Shown: positions 27,334 through 39,817, counted from the first letter of the stretch. The stretch: DNA of 64,000 bases from Pelargonium cotyledonis (GCA_036897625.1 JAYMTA010000024.1:23018-87017), one strand, 5' to 3'. Translations and numbers: made by a program. The notes: a model not told the origin generated them from the letters alone.

Positions 27334-30300
27334 GCTAAGTAAACCCTTTAGATTGGAGACCGCATTTACTAAAGAAAGATAAGACTTGATTAATGAATCG
27401 GCTTTTTTTTAGTAAGGTGTTTCTTAGAAGTCGTCAGTCTTAAGAAATAAGGTAGTAAGAGTAAACACGTTTACTGATATTTAAAAAGGATTCCTATAAA
27501 TCTCTATTACTAAGAATTAACTGCACTTATTATATTAATAAAGCAATGGGTTGCACTTAACTCCTTAGTTATACCTGTGATAATTTTTATATTCTATTTC
27601 ATTTAGTTTCCTGAGTACCTTAATTTAGCTATATTTTGGAACTTTTTTTTCAAGGGTACGATCAAGCCTGTTTTTATAAGGACAATTAATTATATTAAAT
27701 TTCCTACATACTAACTGCTTAAACTCCTCACTTATCAGACTTTACCGGCCTTCTTAAGGGAGACTCACTTTACTTTATCTTATTCAGTTTTCTTAAATAT
27801 CTTAGTAAAGTAAGTAATCCATTAAACTAAGACAATTCCAGCGAAAAACTAGAATCAAAAATCTTGAATAGGCAATTTCCTATACAAAGGGAAGGAAGTC
27901 GTCCCCCTAATGAGTCATTTAGCTACAGAACAGCACAAACTTTCCTTAACTCTTCTAAAGCTTTACCTAGAACAATAAATACCTTTGTGTAGTTACACTT
28001 ATTATTACTTTTAAAGTGCCCCTTTTTACTATTATAGAGTGCAGAAGTAGCACTCTTTTTTCAAGAGGACTAAAACCTGGATTTCCCAAGACTATCTATT
28101 TATTAAAGGAATTTCACTATTTAACTATTTTTAACTCCTATTTAAAACAGTCAACTTCAAGGAATTCATATGAAATAAAGTTTTTATAATAAAAGCTTCA
28201 ATGAAAGACAGCTGCTTAAGTGTTGTAGAAATGGCTCGTCTATTCGGGTTAACTTTATATACTTTTACTCGTTTAGCAATCGGGTTACTCTTCCCTAAAA
28301 GAAAAGAGCGGTTCTAATGGCTTGGCTTTAATTGTCCCTTTTAAAGATAGGCAGTCAAGTTTGTATGGATATTTGCTTCTTGAGAGCAGGGAGTCTTACT
28401 AATTAAAAAGAGTTCAGAACCCTTGACTTTTGAATACTTTCCAGCTAGAATTCAAGCTTATGGCCAGGGTAAAAAAAAGATACTCGTACACAAAAAGCAA
28501 GAGATCAGATCTTATATAGGGGGTCTTGCTGTAAAATATAGAAAAAGGAAGCTTTGTTCTTTTTACCTTTGATTTTTCTGATTTTGGATACTGTTTTGAG
28601 CGACTTTCTCTTACAATTCAATTGCTGGAGAGCTACTTAAGCACGTAGTTAAAAAACCTCTCTTTTCAAAGAAGCTGAGTGGCTGCTTTTTAAGAACTTA
28701 CGTTAGCAAATATAAAAAGCTATTGTCCTTAAGGAATCCTGTACTAGTAAAAGTCTTCATTAATTCGTAAACTTAGGGATTTGGTTCCATCCAAAGAGGA
28801 CTGTACCCTAGGATAAAGCAAGGACCCTTTTGAATTAGCTGTTTTATAAGGAAAACCTAGTAATTTTTCAGATATAGTTGAAGCTCCTGTAGGCATAGTT
28901 AGTACAATCCAAAATTCCAGCTTTTGCACAGGAACACAAGGCCCTTCTCGGGCATGTCTTGAGTTCTAAACCCTATATAAGGATCTAGCTTAGCTAGCCA
29001 AAAAGTGTGATGGATTATCAAAAAGAAGCTATAATAGAATTAAGATATAGGGTGGTAAGCAGCACAATTAGGACTTTAATGTAGGTAAGCAAAGTCTTTT
29101 ACAACCAAATATACTAGATTCTCGATACAACGCTTAAAAGATGCGTAATGGGAAAGCAAGGTTTTCTTCTATTCAAAATTATCCACAAATTCCGTAAGGT
29201 CAACACTTAGGAGTTAATTAATATACACTTAGTGCTCCCGGTACTTAATATGATATCCTATGCTTAATTTAATTTGGTAAATTAAGAATAACTTTACTAA
29301 GCGGTATATCCCAAAGTTTGTAGTTATACTTATTTTTTATTAATTTGTATTATAGAATTATAGACGCACTCTTGTATCCTTTATATTACAATGCATTTAG
29401 GAGCCTCCCACTTTTAAGGTAGCTGTTATAAGTCATAAATTTTATAGCAATTTCTTATGCTTTCTCAGACTTGGGGTTAATCCTAAATCTTTGGTGTCTA
29501 AATAGAAAGCACTGGTAAATACTAAGGAGTATCGAAGTAAAAAATAAGTTATAGTAGTAATCACGTAAAAAGAGCTCCTTTTTAGCACAATCCGAACGGA
29601 AAGAAGCAATGAATCTGTGCCTTTAAAAGTGTATATAAGATTCCTTTTCGTTAAACTAGAATTTCCTCTGATTCTACATGTGTTTTCCTATAGGAATTTG
29701 GCACTTCGAATATGGGAAGCAGCTCTTTTCAATGCATACAAGTTTTTCGATTTGACCTCAGCCGAACTTAAGTACAGCTTGAGTTTTGGAAAGAATGAAT
29801 CCCTGGGTTTTTTGTTTAAAGGGCAGCTCTTAGTCCATTTTCTAACCAAAAGGGGTTCCTATTCCATTAGGCTTGGATTTAGAGGTCTCTCTTGTGCTTT
29901 ATGAAAAGGGGAGTCTACTAAGGTTTTCCCTTAGGTCTTTTAGTGGAGATTGGTAAGGAAAGGCTTAACCAGGGGTTCCTACTAAAGCGTAACTAGTCTT
30001 GCATTTTTAGCTTCCTTTTTAATCATTGAACCCTGCCTGCAGATAGGAAATCTATACGAGTCAATCTAATATTTGCTATAGAAACCATGCCTATTTAATT
30101 TGCAAAGAGTTTGCCCCTAAGATAGTTAAAAACTAGAATTTTAGGTCCCGTAGAATACGGGGTTTTGTGCCTTCAGTTTGCAGGATTTTCTTGCTGTTTC
30201 TGCAGGGCAGGAGTTGCTTGCTAGGTAAACCTTCTCTCCAGGTTAAGAGTTCAGTTTTATTTTATATCTAATTAGTTTTGACTTTCAACTGGGTTTTTCT

Positions 30301-32587
30301 ATAAATTTAAAACGGAATAGCTTAAATAGAAGAAACCCTAACTTTATACGTACTATACAAGTTATTTAGTAGACGGCTTGGGTGCGTATTAGCTTATGAC
30401 ATTGAAAGACTTTGCCACTCCACAATTAGTTGTACAAACACGAGTTCGAAACCTTTACTTCTAGAAAACGCCTCACTTTTGCCCCAAACCTGAAATTTCT
30501 GTTTATTTAACGAATTAATCAAAAAGGGCTTGAGCAAAGGGTTTCATAAGTTAGAAATTGACTTCTCGTTATGTTTAATTAAGTAAACCTGCCTCTGTAT
30601 TTTTCTAGAGAAATTGGTTAGTATATCTTACAAAACATGGAATTCCATGACTTCCCTTTTTCAACACTCTATTTTGGAGTGCCCATACTTCCTTGGTATT
30701 AAAAGAAAACTCCTCGGTGTGCTGGTGTAATTGTAAAAAAAGTCAAAAGAGTCGCTTAATCCACACCAATGATGAAGCAATAACTTTTCTGGGGGGTATC
30801 TTTTCTATAATGTACAGGAGTTTCGTGTTATGCCATTACAAACGTCTCTTTTATGTTTTGTGTTACTAAAAATATTGTATAAACAAGCACTCGAACTCGG
30901 CAAGAATCTCACTTTCTTGAATAGTAAAAATATAAACTTGACAAAGGGCTGACTTATTTTTTAGTTTGATTGTTATCTCAAACCTAAGAAAGACTTTGGT
31001 CAACCTAGTCTGAATAGGCTTGAACTTGTGACCAGATTCATAGATTGTGCTTTGACTTCACCGATCTAAAAATGTAAAGTATAACAAGAAATAAAGAATA
31101 AGCTGCTCCTCTTTTATTCATCAGGTATTGGCCGCTGGTATTCCTGTATACATTTTTTGCTATCATCATAAGAGTTGAACAGCGGTTACCAATCAAGTAT
31201 ATCCAAGTACAATTAGACTTGTCCCTTTAGTATTAAAAAGTTAGAGCTATACTACCCTCTAGACAAAAGGGCATCAAATACAAGGATAAGTAACGGTATC
31301 CCCCCGGAGTACAAGGCGATAAATAAGGGGTAATCCTTAAATATTACTTTAATTTATAGCATTAAAAATGAATATTAACTATAGGAGTCCCCTGAGAAAT
31401 TAGGATGTTTTGATAGCTAAAGCTTTCTTTAAAAGTTTTCCTGACTTGTATACCTTTCTGGGGGTTCCTACTTTTATCCTTTTTTTTAGTTATGTATGTC
31501 CTGAATGGTTGTTAATACTGCTAGCCAGAAATAACCAAATTAAAATTATAACAAGCATTTTAAGTCTCAGATACCGGGTATCGAGAAGCTCAATATGTTG
31601 AAGCTTTTTTTTTACTATTGGAATTAGTTTGTAGTATCTCATATCCTAGTAGTATTAAAAATCCATAACTATTTTACACTCATTAATTTAGAAAGTCTAG
31701 CAATAAATACAGTATCATACAAATTGTGCGGACAGCTTCTCAGTAAGCAATAGAAGTTAAAGTTTAGGTTTGAACCACAACCACTGGGTTGCCCTTGTAT
31801 GTAATGGACGAGCAGAAGATAGTAACAAAGAGTTAGTCGGGTCCCATTTATCTAGATTATCGAGCTAATCCCTAGAGTTTAGCGAATACTCTCTTACCTA
31901 GATGAGAAGCGTCTTTTAAAGTCGCTAATAAAGTAGTACTTACAAGCATAATTAAGGATAGGGGTTTCCCCGTAATTTAATCCACTTTTTAGGGTAGGGG
32001 TACTCTAATCCTTTAATAAGAATTCTATAGATATCTTCTGTTTGTTTCCCTTTTTCAGAGTCAGTGTTATACCCTAAGAGGGATAAACAGGACCCCACAA
32101 TAAGAATCCTATAAAGTTTTGAGCGTAATAAAAAAGAGAAACAATACCCGGAAAACCTTAGTCAAAAATGATAGTAACCTTTTTACTTGATTTGATAAGG
32201 TTTTTTAGGAATGAGGGAAAACTCCACTTAAGAAGCTTTTTAAGTATTTTAAAAACCTCTATCTTATCCCATATACCCCGAAAGAGTTATACTATAGAGA
32301 GTAATTAGGATCCTTTTGTTGATATGCAAACAAAGTAAAGGCCACATGCATTTCTTCTGTTTAGGAGTTTTTCTTCTTCCTCTTTTAACTTATTCCATTC
32401 TTCGGATGGTTCACGAACTGAGTATATAAATCAAACAAAGATGAAACGGGAATACCTATCAGATAAGAAAGAAAATGTTTCACTCCAACCTATTACAGCC
32501 AAGAAGTTAAGAAAAGGCATAGTAGAAGACTTGCGCGAATCCCTATTCTAAAATTCTCTATGTAAAAGAAGCAGGCGAGACTCAGTA

Positions 32588-32659
32588 GCTGAGATAGCTC
32601 AGTTGGTAGAGCGGTAGTTCATGGAATCCGCGCGCTAGGGTTCAAGCCCTATGATCCTA
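32588..32659 (+). pseudogene. tRNA-like relic with intact D and T arms, identity uncertain
   Basis: The D-arm GCTCAGTTGGTAGAGC has a perfect four-pair stem (32597-32612). The T-arm has a perfect five-pair stem, TAGGG against CCCTA, but only a six-base loop (TTCAAG), one base shorter than the canonical loop. The anticodon region contains TCATGG but its stem does not pair. The presumed acceptor GCTGAGA (32588-32594) does not match the 3' side. Spacing between arms is close to that of a normal tRNA, so tRNA ancestry is likely. The amino acid cannot be assigned: a CAU-type anticodon is possible but unsupported. As written it would not fold into a functional tRNA. Confidence 0.5.
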
Positions 32660-34727
32660 TAAAGGGCTTCCTGTTTCTATAATAGCATTTTTTATAGACT
32701 AAGTAATAATGAGAAAATAATTCAAGACAGCTCTATAATTATAGTATTTTGTAACAAAACAAGTATACAACACTAGAATAAAGACTATGAAACACGGGAG
32801 GGGGTATAATAATGAAAATTGTTTGCAGTTTTTACTTTTGTCATTGCATAGATATTTACTAGTAGACAGACTGCATTACTGCATTTATGTACTGTAAGTG
32901 GGATTTTAATCCATCGAATTGACTCTAGGAGACCCGGGCTCGGCAGGGAACAAACTTCTATTCTTAACTTTTTAAACACTAAATATCTAGATTATGAGTA
33001 CACTATAACTTGTCAGGGTGAATGTATACTATTAACTCTGATATAATAAAGAGGAAGGCATCTCTAAATCGATCTACTTTATATAACACAGCAACTCCAT
33101 CAAACTTATCGGGTTACACCATTAAAACTAGACTCTTGTAGGTATACGGTATTTCATAAACACGAAGCTTCATGAAAGCTGGGAATTGACTAAAGTAACT
33201 TATTTTCGATCTTGTATTTAAACTAGATTTTTCATATCAAACATCTTGACACAAACAATACCAAGCAGCTGGCTCAAATGGTTAGAAATAAGGAATACGG
33301 TGGAAACGCAGACATAAACGGATCTCTTTTATTTTCACGCCCCAATAGCATATAATTTTAATAAGGGTCTTAAGGAAGGGGGATATCTGGAGCGATTCTA
33401 ATCTGTACCTCCTTGGAATGGGTGCATGTACATAACGGTGCCAACTGTGGTTGCAAGAACTTTTAGGATAATGGGATAAAGGAGAGTCCGTCTCTATTAT
33501 TTTCTGCCTATGCGAAAGGCGCTTTATGTTTCGACTACTACGCTACCTCAAAAGCATAGTTTTCACGGTGTGGACAGGGCTTGAACCAGCGTTTTGAGAT
33601 TAGGAGTCTCGTGGGTTGACCATCTACTCCTCGATTAAAATCTGTCAATAAAGCATATACTTTTGAACTAGATGACTTTAATGACACAAACTGTGTACTC
33701 TTTGCTGATCGTAGCCTTTTGGACCCCATATCGTGTACTATATGTCTATTTCTTTCTCCGGACCAGGACGAATAATATATATAGAAACGAGTAACCTAGT
33801 AAAAGAGTCGAGTTTATAGGAGTCAGACATATAGAAGTTTTATGATATAGTAATACCCTTTCTAAGAACTTTGTGCCCGAAAACCCACCCAAAATGCTAT
33901 TCACTTTTTAGTTTCCCCTGAAGTTTTAATTTACTTCTGTACTTTTTAGTGGTAACACTTAATCTTGTATTTGTAAAGAGTAATCTGGACCTATTTAGAC
34001 TTATTTAAAGCTGTTTTGCTCTTCCGATTCCTTGTAGAGTATACCCGCTCTGGGTTTAAAGCCATATAATTATAGAGCAGTCTTAGGAGTCCCCTTAGGG
34101 GTATAGGGGGTCCGGGTAGGAGTCTAAGGTTTTTTCATTGTCATTACGGTATATCTTGTGCGCCGCGTAAGATATGCATATTAATTTCGGATACTTGAGA
34201 GGTATCCTACTAACTTCAAAGGGTTTCTCCCTAAAAGTAGAAAATATCTTGAAAATAAAGCGGAAATGCAGACTTAATTAAATTAGGAAAAACTTACTTA
34301 CAAAAGGGGCTTTTATCTGTGCCCGAAATGGCTAGTAAGCTCTATTTTCTAGTCAAACTTTCAAGGCTTTCTTCATAAGAGCCCTTAATTATCAAAAGTT
34401 TATGCAGTAAATTCTAGTAGTTTGACTTTCTAAGATTAGGTTTTAGGGATTCTGAGTAGTACTGATTTATAAAGTGTTTTTTCACAAGCATCAAGCTAAT
34501 AATGAAGATCTTAGGAGTCAAGAAATAAAGGAACAAATCTCACTTCTTAGGCATAAGTCTAAGCTAGCAAACTATTATGCTACAGAAGGTTTACTAAGAC
34601 CGAATCTTGGCTTTAAACAGTTGTAAGAATGGGATAGTTTAGAATAAGGAAGGAGTCTCAAACTTTATTAAAGGTAGCCTAACGCCGCTATCTTTTAGTA
34701 GTTTAGTAGACAAGCACAAGGTTTTAA
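32660..34727. other. Non-coding stretch between tRNA relics
   Basis: No protein gene is recognised. It contains the trnR-like relic at about 33.6 kb (listed separately) and a palindromic G-rich and C-rich cluster near 34090-34115 (CCCCTTAGGGG followed by GGGGG). An open frame of 56 codons without an ATG start at its head lies at about 34456-34626 on the plus strand; its predicted peptide is polar but unrecognised. A small GCC/GGC hairpin lies near 33507. Confidence 0.5.
33567..33634 (-). pseudogene. tRNA-like relic, possibly trnR(CCU)
   Basis: Read on the minus strand, GAGA-CTCCTAA-TCTC (plus 33596-33610) forms a four-pair anticodon stem with a seven-base loop and anticodon CCU. It is followed at the right distance by GGTTCAAGCCC as a T-arm. 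The T-stem has only about three pairs, no matching 5' acceptor strand is found and the D-arm is not clear. A one-base change from UCU to CCU in an arginine tRNA would explain it, but this is inference. It is at best a decayed gene. Confidence 0.35.
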
Positions 34728-34904
34728 GATAGGGAATCTAATACAGTAGCTATAACAGGAAGTAGTACAAGTTATAAGAAAGCCTGGACAGGTAAGGTAG
34801 CAGCTAACAAGATACAGACTAAGAAAGGTCTAGTCAGTAGGCATACAGATAGAGAGTCTAGCTCTCAGGAAGTTATAGGTCTAGGTCTGAACGAAGTGAG
34901 CTAA
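34728..34904 (+). repeat. Purine-rich repeat island with short open frame
   Basis: This island is richer in G+C and in purines on the plus strand than its surroundings. It contains the 19-base word TAGGTCTGAACGAAGTGAG at 34882-34900, which recurs exactly at 49911-49929. A frame of 58 codons is open through it; the peptide would be rich in Lys, Ser, Thr and Gly, and there is no obvious start. Words such as AAGAAAGGTCTAG, ACAAGATACAG and GAGTCTAGC recur in other islands at 42.1, 45.2, 49.7 and 54.9 kb. I read it as a dispersed repeat rather than a gene, because the shared words lie in different frames. Confidence 0.35.
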
Positions 34905-35025
34905 GGAGTGTTTAGTTTGGACGAAGAGAAGGTGTTAGCTTGCTTGGAAGGATGCTTGGTTGAGTTCCGGGATTGCTTTTGAGGGATGGTTGTCTTGGCT
35001 TAACGAACTGAGGAGAGGTTGTCTT

Positions 35026-35041
35026 TTGCTTGCTTGCTTGC
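35026..35041. repeat. Short TTGC tandem repeat
   Basis: Four units of TTGC follow one another (35026-35041), next to purine-rich repeat sequence. It is a microsatellite-like run of no evident function. Confidence 0.7.
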
Positions 35042-35152
35042 GAGGGAAGGGTCAAGCACTCCTTTGTAATCATGTAGGTAAAGAATAGATTTAGATACTC
35101 TCGAATAGTCTAGTTATAGTAAAGTCTTGCTATAGGAAAGCTCGAGCAGTTA

Positions 35153-35226
35153 TGTGGAGTATAGCTGCGTGGTAGAGCGTCCGCTTGAGATGACAACTTG
35201 TGTGGGTTCAAGTCCACTTCTGAGCA
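35153..35226 (+). pseudogene. trnF-like relic
   Basis: The 3' part, CTTGTGT then GGGTTCAAGTCCAC then TTCTGAGC, closely follows the 3' half of plant mitochondrial tRNA-Phe(GAA) as I remember it. The D-arm (GCTG...GAGC) has three of four pairs. The outer ends TGTGGAG and CTGAGCA pair at five of seven positions, counting one wobble. The anticodon stem is broken, the anticodon loop reads TTGAGAT instead of a GAA loop, and the linker before the D-arm is two bases too long. The T-arm carries an extra G. It is a pseudogene unless the transcript is repaired. Confidence 0.5.
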
Positions 35227-38200
35227 AGAAAGAGGCCGGGATAGGGCCTTAGGAAAGGGGGTCTAGGTCCGAGCAGAGTGAGAAGGAGTCTCTCTGATAA
35301 CTTGTGTCTCTCTTAGATAGTAAGAGATTGAACACATATTATATATTCTCAAGTCCTTCCTTCATTCTTTTGGGAACTGAGCTTTTAGAGTGAGTTGGTT
35401 TCTTGCTTTGTCTTCATTTGCTCTTTGTCTTATCTCGTTTGTGAGTTCCTAGCTTTATTCTATTATATTATTTTATTTAAGCGGCACAATCAAAGTGCGT
35501 AAGACTCAAGCAAGCACTTCAAACTGAAAGGTTATTAAAGACTTCCTTCACTTCAATTCTGAGAGGCCTGGTCTGGTTTTCGAGTGTCCTATAATGAAGG
35601 GCGTATGTAACTAACTAGCTTCCTTTTAAAAAGGCAAAGGACAGGTGAAAACTCGTTTAGGGAGTGAAAGCTGACTTTATCTAACAACAGACCTGAAGGA
35701 TACATGTTTTTCCTTTTTGGGATTGTTGATTCTAGTTAACAGGGGTTTCCTAGTCTAGAATACGGGGTTTTGCATGCCCATAATGAGGGGGAGTGCTTTT
35801 CATGGTTAATGAATTGAAAGTCATCTTAGTTATAAGGTTCTAGGAAGGATTCCTGTGTCTTATCCTATTCCGAACTCCAAAAGAAGGGTACGTAGGTAGG
35901 TAAAGTGCTGTATTCCTTATAAGTTCTTTCCTTAAATAAAGTAGTAGAGGAAGGCCTTTCCTTTTCAGTTATAAGTAGTTTAGCTTGTAAGCACAAGATA
36001 TTATGTATAGAAATCCGCTTTTCCTCAGCTCGGTAATCCTTATGACTCGCGGGCGTATCCCATTAAGGTAAGAAACTTTCGTTTCGGAAAAGTCTTTCAT
36101 GGATATGAGGGCTTTCCTCTTATAATTTGAGTAATTAATTATATAATTGCAGGATATTAGATCTTATTGCCCTTGGTAAGAAAATTATTGCCGGGAGTAG
36201 GATCTAAAATAGAGTTGCCAGAGACTCTTTAGCTCCGAATGAATGGCGCCTTTCTATCTCGGACCGGGAATAGAATATAGGAAAGAAAGACTTTAATAAA
36301 GTTTAGTTTCATTCCAACTAGACCTAGAGATGATATTAGTTGAGGTTTAAATATAAGTTTAGTGCATTTCAAACAAACCTTAGTAGCGGCCGCGGAGTAA
36401 GGAAAGTTTTATAGCTCTATCGGATTAGCACAAATTGAAAATTTTATAGGAATAAGAAATCCTGTAAATGTATAAAGGGAGCTATTATTCGTTCAATAGA
36501 AATTACCATAAGGGTTCTTCTATCGTCATGATGAAATAAGCAATATTTTAATTAAGTGATTTCCTGAAATTGATGTAAGGTGAGTTTGCATGGCTATAAG
36601 TTAAATATGAGACCTGTTGAACCTGTGACTGCTTGGTTAAGCGTTAGGTGCTCTACTAATTAGAAATAAAGTTAAAGTGAAGATATTCTCTTATTCTATC
36701 TTACAAATTAAAAGCAAGGTTGTAATTTATTTAATTCGTTAGTGCTTTTCGTATTTTTAAGTGAATATTGAAGTGGATCTAAGAAGCATACTTTTAAGGA
36801 TAAATCTATTAGAGGTATCCATGGTTGATCCTTGAAAAAAGAATACTAAATATTATAAAAATCAAAAGATAAGTAAGTATATAGAAAAACTCTGTATAAT
36901 TTAACTTAGGGCTACTTTTATAAAGTATTATTTTACAGAGTCAGAATGTTTCAAACAAAAAAGTAAGCAGCAAGGCGCTATTCTCTAACGTAAAAGAAAC
37001 TCTCTTATACTACAAGGTCTATACCAGTAAGAGTTTGAACCGTACTCAAGGAAATCCAAAAAACTATAAGTATCTTGGGAGCTGGTTTTCTAAGAAATTG
37101 AAGTAGGGCCTCTCCTTATAAGGAATTAGTAAGTATCCCTAAACAGTGAAATAAAGAAAAACTAAGAGATTCTCTCATGTAAATCCTTGCTTTATTCACA
37201 AAGAGTAAAGGCTGCCTTTATATAGGAGCTCCCCGGGATTTCCTAAGCAAGGACTTCTTCTTTATGGGGTCTGTGATTACATTACTTTTGAATCCTAGAA
37301 GTAAACTACCATTTTTTTTTATTTTAGTAGTTAAAGAAGAGAATAAATCGTACATAAGAGACAGTCTTAAGATAATAAGCCGTGGAAAGACCCTAGAATG
37401 TGTGGGATTACTCTAAACCTTTTTTGCAAGACTTTCAATACAATACACTAATATGTAGCTTTCTTGCCTAAGCTAGTTATGCTAGAGTGGAGGAATTCCA
37501 GAGAAGGTTTTTAGGATATTAAGGAGTATACTTGACTTTTTACATGTCCTACAATAAAACCATCTACTTATGAACTTTATATGTACTAAATCCAAACGAG
37601 GAAATACTAAGACTTTGAAAAGTCTAGAAGATAGAAGGCTCATTGATGAAGTAGTAATTTCGCAGGGCAGGGCCCTTGGACTTTTATTTGTTTATTATCA
37701 GGGAGAGGTAATGGAGGCAAAAGTTCTTATAATATTTTACCAAGACCCTTATACAATACAAACTATTATGTATCAAGAAACCCACTGGGGATATACCTTT
37801 GAAACCTTGGAATCAGTCCCCAAATAGAACTTTATAGCCCTTTTTCTTTCAAGAGCCCCCCTTTAATAGGAATAATCGGCTTATATTGATATCCTTGTTT
37901 TTTAGTTTTTAACTACAATTATGTAATTCTGTTAGGAAGCACAAACCTTTCTGAGGTGCTTAGTTTAGCAGATTCTTAGCCCTCCTTTGGAAAGCTAAGG
38001 ACTCTTAAAGTAAAATATCTTATTCCGGAATTTGAAATGAAAGTAACTTTTTCCCTTTTTGGCTATATTGGGTATAAGAGTTTAAGGGTTGCTCTTGTGT
38101 TCCTTTTTGTTTTAGTATCCAGAATCGAAATAAGGAATTCTAAAACTATGTAAGGGCTCAAAGACCTTTAAAGAAGTCCATAATTAAAATAGGGAAATCC

Positions 38201-38400
38201 CACGTTTTCTGGGTTAAATTGTACCCGAACTGCCTAAGAGGTACCTTAATTTGGGATAAAAGACATTTTGGATATACAAGGGGTTATTCTAATTTTCTAT
38301 TCCTTTAATTCTTAGCGTTTAGAAACTCTATTTTTTGGGATGTTAGGTAAAGGGCACAAAGGAGAAGCTCTATTATTAATTGTAATTAGTACTCCTGGAT
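35227..38400. other. A+T-rich non-coding stretch
   Basis: No gene is recognised. A variant of the 19-base repeat lies at 35264-35282, differing from the other copies at four positions, all transitions. The palindrome GGAGCTCC lies at 37225-37232 and AGGATTCCT at 35846-35854. A nine-base CATAAGAGA word at 37353-37361 resembles plant mitochondrial promoter cores, but such a word is expected about once by chance here and nothing follows it. Confidence 0.55.
37570..37827 (+). CDS. Unassigned open frame of 85 codons, probably spurious
   Basis: The frame opens with ATG and ends with TAG. The predicted product is polar and slightly basic in its first half (KSKRGNTKTLKSLEDRR) and aromatic-rich toward its end. 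No domain, signal peptide or membrane segment is recognised. No homologue, upstream signal or neighbouring gene supports expression. It is listed because it is one of the longest ATG-initiated frames here and its composition is less hydrophobic than the other chance frames. A frame this long is expected by chance in 64 kb. Confidence 0.12.
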   Translation: MNFICTKSKRGNTKTLKSLEDRRLIDEVVISQGRALGLLFVYYQGEVMEAKVLIIFYQDPYTIQTIMYQETHWGYTFETLESVPK

Positions 38401-39223
38401 CTTAACAGCTTTCATTTTAACTTGATAGATAGGAATGAAGAGGGCTTTGCCTGTTTTCATTTTCGGTAGAGGGGTGTGCTTAAGCTAAGCTGGGAGTAAA
38501 GAAGCTAGTTAAGAATATGAAGTTGGTGGGTCCTATAGTGTAAGGTGGTTACTCTAATAGTACTAAATGTCTTGCTCTCCTTCACTCCGTTTCAGTTTGG
38601 TAAATGGATTGACTCCTAACTCTCGTAAGGTTTTTTCTCCTCCTTAGCGATAAGAGCATAGGGCAATGAGGAATTATCCTTACCAAGTAATAGAAACTAT
38701 AAAATAAGGGAGCTCGGATAAGGAGTATTAGATTTCTTCCTTGTTTTGTATTGGGAATGTGTAAAGCGAGCCTAAGGAAGTTGAGCTAAGATTCTTGTCT
38801 TTGTATTCCGGTGTTGCTCTTTGACTTGGGATTGCCCTCTGTTGCTTGTATGTAAGACGGCTCTAACTTCAGGACTCTGATCGATACTCTGTCTTTGTTC
38901 TAATTCCTTAGCTTGTATTCTTGAAAGTAAGCTTGTCAGCTAGGACACAGTTGTTGACATTGTAGGGACTGCAGCTAAGGAGAATTGCTTGACAGAGATT
39001 CGATACAAGGGATTTCTCTAGCTATTTGAGAGAGCTATTTACCTTGGGAATGCCTATAAGTACTAACACCAACTACAAACCTTATCCAGTGGAATTTTCT
39101 AACTATAACTAATTTAAGAATCAAGTAAACTTGCCTTGAGGATGTAACTCTATAAATTAATTGTTGCTCTTAGAATTTATCGACTTGCAATACATCTTAT
39201 TAATTCCGCATCTCGATAGAATT

Positions 39224-39250
39224 AAGTGGATGTCACTTGGTTTACGTTTC
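39224..39250 (+). repeat. Direct repeat copy 1, 27 bases, one mismatch to copy 2
   Basis: This copy matches 39791-39817 at 26 of 27 positions; the difference is T against A at the eighth base. The unit contains a small self-complementary core (AAGTG...CACTT) followed by GGTTTACGTTTC. The two copies are 540 bases apart in the same orientation. Confidence 0.85.
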
Positions 39251-39790
39251 TAACTGAAAGTCAGTTTCTTATTCCTAAAGCAAAGGAAGAAGTGGAGCTA
39301 AGACTCCTGAGGTTGTAAAACCATCTAATTGAAACAGTAGTTTGTCGGCTCTTGTACTTGTAAGCCTGTGTAGCTTCTAGTGCTGCTAAAGGATTTAGGT
39401 TAAAGCTGTCCATCTGACTGTTGAAAGCACTGGCTCTTTACTAAGACTAATAAGGAACATGAATCTAAGACTCTCTGCAATATAATGTCCTATCTTATGA
39501 ACCTACCCTAAACCCTCTTCTTTGGATTTGGAAGGAGTTTTGAAAGCAGTGATTATGAGGGACTTGATAGCAAGCTAAGAACTGAATAACTTAATACAGA
39601 TTGTACTAATTAAATTCTTTAGAACCACTCTAATCCCCTAAACCTTCTCTTTTGCTTTGCCAATAGCCAGTGAAAGACAGTGAATCTGTTGTCGCTGTCG
39701 ATGTTGCTAGTGCAGCTGAAGGAGTTTAATAAAAGGATTCTATTTGTTTGTAAATTAGTCTAAATGAAAGCCTCGAAAAGTCTAGTCTCC

Positions 39791-39817
39791 AAGTGGAAGT
39801 CACTTGGTTTACGTTTC
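39791..39817 (+). repeat. Direct repeat copy 2, 27 bases
   Basis: This is the second copy of the unit at 39224-39250. Here the core extends to a seven-pair stem, CCAAGTG against CACTTGG, with a five-base loop. The match continues only into short similar words on either side, so the repeat is old or short. Confidence 0.85.

Larger units (their letters stand above)
17617..32587. other. Long A+T-rich gene desert with hairpins
   Basis: No gene is recognised. The longest frames (95 codons at 29617-29904 plus, 87 codons at 25972-26235 minus) have no recognisable domain. The stretch includes several strong hairpins listed separately, a 10-base direct repeat ATTAATTGCT at 22228-22247, and AGGAACCCCT motifs (plus strand at 18403-18412 and 25129-25138, inverted at 29851-29860 and 29971-29980). 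An isolated T-arm-like word lies near 25520. Confidence 0.6.

Noticed and set aside
29617-29904. Open frame of 95 codons, plus strand
   Set aside because: Non-ATG start and no domain recognised; its leucine and phenylalanine content is what A+T-rich random sequence gives.
34456-34626. 56-codon frame with a protein-like polar peptide
   Set aside because: Open frames of this length are expected many times by chance; no ATG at its head and no recognisable family.
37353-37361. CATAAGAGA, the core of plant mitochondrial promoters
   Set aside because: A nine-base word of this composition is expected about once in the window, and no gene follows.
37378-37396. GGAAAGACCCTA, similar to a conserved word of large-subunit rRNA
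   Set aside because: No neighbouring rRNA sequence matches. A similar word near 9507 is equally isolated. A 12-base coincidence is plausible when many conserved words are considered.
38730-38990. Minus-strand frame of about 55 codons with a Gln/Lys/Arg-rich, coiled-coil-like peptide
   Set aside because: The higher G+C here lengthens chance frames. The resemblance to other short peptides from the same segment was not supported by aligned DNA.
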